Notes under the pieces: generated by a model
Database searches by the model: none
Told to the model about the DNA's origin: nothing
Seen by the model: the letters and a program-made list of their open reading frames with translations, nothing else
Shown here: positions 4,403-5,243 of the stretch, one piece after another
How positions within the stretch are numbered: the stretch's first letter is position 1
How the letters are laid out: every line of letters begins with the position of its first letter
Translations under genes and position numbers: made by a program
Source of the DNA: Candidatus Methanocomedens sp.
GTDB lineage: Archaea > Halobacteriota > Methanosarcinia > Methanosarcinales > Methanocomedenaceae
Direction of reading: 5' to 3'
Assembly: GCA_009649835.1 (NCBI GenBank)
Contig: PYCK01000202.1
Coordinates: forward strand, 1 to 5,243
Length of the DNA: 5,243 nucleotides

Positions 4403-5243
4403 AAGCCCTGATAATAGGCGGCGGTCTTGGCGGCCTGCTCACAGCAGCGCGGCTTGTAAAGGCAGGACACAGGGTAGAAATATTTGAACGCCAGGGCCTT
4501 ATCGGCGGGCGGTTCATCAACCTGGACTATAAAGGCTATAAACTGACATCCGGTGCACTGCACATGATTCCCCATGGACCCAATGGACCGCTGGCATCCA
4601 TGTTGAAAGAAGTGGGTGCAAACGTGGAGATCGTTGCATCCTCACCCATAGCGGTTCTCAGGATGCCAGATTATGATGGCGTCAATGACCTGGCTTTCCA
4701 CAAGTTCCCTGGACCGCTTTCATGGAAGAACAGGCTGAAACTCTCCTACCTCACATTTATGTCCAAGTTCTTCAAGCCTTCCGGTATAAGTTTTAGGGAT
4801 TGGTTCCACCCGTTCATAAATGACCCCTGGCTGGTTAAAATGGCAGATGCCTTTTGCGGGTGGGCACTCAGCATGTCAAGCAAGGATCTACCGGCTGAAG
4901 AGATGATGGCCATTATCGAGAATATGCATCGCTATGGTGGTCCCGGTGTGCCAATTGGCGGATGCAGCGCCGTTACAGATGCCCTGGAAAAGGTAATACT
5001 GGAAGGTGGTGGGACCATACATACCAACTGCCAGGTTGACCGGATACTGATAGTGGACAACAGGGCAGTGGGAGTGGAGGCTGACGGTGAGACAATATTG
5101 GGGGATGTGGTCATAAGCGATATCGGGCACCAGTTAACAGCACAGTTATACGACCACCCTGACACTGATAAGTTCAAAGAATACACAGCAGCACTGAATT
5201 CGGCCAGACCAGCGGCAGGTATCAAGATATGCCTGGGCGCAAA
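4399..5243 (+). CDS. FAD-dependent oxidoreductase, phytoene desaturase-like (3' end outside window)
   Basis: 281 residues are visible and the frame is open at the window end. The N-terminal Rossmann fold has the dinucleotide motif G7-G-G-L-G-G12 and the ribose-binding Glu30 in VEIFER, followed by GGRF (36-39), the layout of the CrtI/phytoene desaturase and amine-oxidase superfamily (COG1233). The segment YKLTSGALHMIPHGPNGPL, then WALSMSSKDLPAEE and YGGPGVPIGGCSAVTDAL, match archaeal COG1233 proteins as I recall them; GGPGVPIGG corresponds to the G-P-x-G substrate/FAD region of that family. A second Rossmann strand with VISDIGH lies near residue 237. Typical members have about 400-500 residues, so roughly 150 or more are missing. 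These enzymes desaturate, saturate or isomerise isoprenoid chains; which reaction applies here is unknown. The start overlaps the ferredoxin stop by ATGA with GGAGG 7 bases upstream. Membrane association is possible but no transmembrane segment is evident. Confidence 0.9.
   Translation, partial: MKALIIGGGLGGLLTAARLVKAGHRVEIFERQGLIGGRFINLDYKGYKLTSGALHMIPHGPNGPLASMLKEVGANVEIVASSPIAVLRMPDYDGVNDLAFHKFPGPLSWKNRLKLSYLTFMSKFFKPSGISFRDWFHPFINDPWLVKMADAFCGWALSMSSKDLPAEEMMAIIENMHRYGGPGVPIGGCSAVTDALEKVILEGGGTIHTNCQVDRILIVDNRAVGVEADGETILGDVVISDIGHQLTAQLYDHPDTDKFKEYTAALNSARPAAGIKICLGA

Noticed and set aside
4216..4575. 119-aa frame on the minus strand
   Set aside because: It is antisense to the ferredoxin, whose eight ordered cysteines, and to the flavoprotein N-terminus, whose FAD motif, show that the + strand is coding.
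4888..5225. Two minus-strand frames of 80 and 97 aa
   Set aside because: They are antisense to the flavoprotein, which is continuous and conserved through this stretch.

Overview
The window looks like chromosomal DNA from a methanogenic or methane-oxidising archaeon, most likely a relative of Methanosarcinales/ANME-2. This is an inference. It rests on ArgC and ArgJ sequences that resemble Methanosarcina proteins as I remember them, an archaeal-type CBS protein between them, a tRNA-Cys gene with a bulge-helix-bulge intron and no encoded CCA, TATA-box promoters, and an archaeal-style ferredoxin plus CrtI-like flavoprotein pair.

Layout, left to right. At 1-309 (+) is the C-terminal end of an IS4-superfamily transposase cut by the window edge. 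At 310-484 is a short, apparently frameshifted coding remnant. At 485-685 (+) is a YwbE-family (DUF2196) small protein. At 686-952 is a convergent intergenic region with an AT-rich hairpin, T-tracts on both strands and a strong but unexplained Shine-Dalgarno site on the minus strand. From 3651 down to 953 (-) runs a compact operon, argC - CBS protein - argJ, behind a clear TATA box. At 3652-4005 is a 354-base gene-free region holding the argC promoter, a G-quadruplex motif on the minus strand and a long imperfect palindrome built of CGCAGAG units. At 4006-4105 (-) is tRNA-Cys(GCA) with a 28-nt intron. At 4238-4402 (+) is a 54-aa two-cluster ferredoxin whose stop codon overlaps the start of an FAD-dependent phytoene-desaturase-like oxidoreductase (4399 to the window end).

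How the genes work together. ArgC makes N-acetylglutamate semialdehyde. ArgJ later transfers the acetyl group from N-acetylornithine back to glutamate, giving the cyclic arginine pathway. The CBS protein between them is a candidate adenine-nucleotide or SAM sensor linked to that pathway, but this is not proven. The ferredoxin and flavoprotein are translationally coupled and probably form an electron donor/acceptor pair acting on an isoprenoid-like substrate. argB and argD are not visible here. I found no CRISPR array, phage module or clearly new multi-gene system. The most interesting items are the ferredoxin-flavoprotein pair, the CBS gene inside the arginine operon, the CGCAGAG palindrome next to a possible G-quadruplex, and the intron-containing tRNA-Cys.
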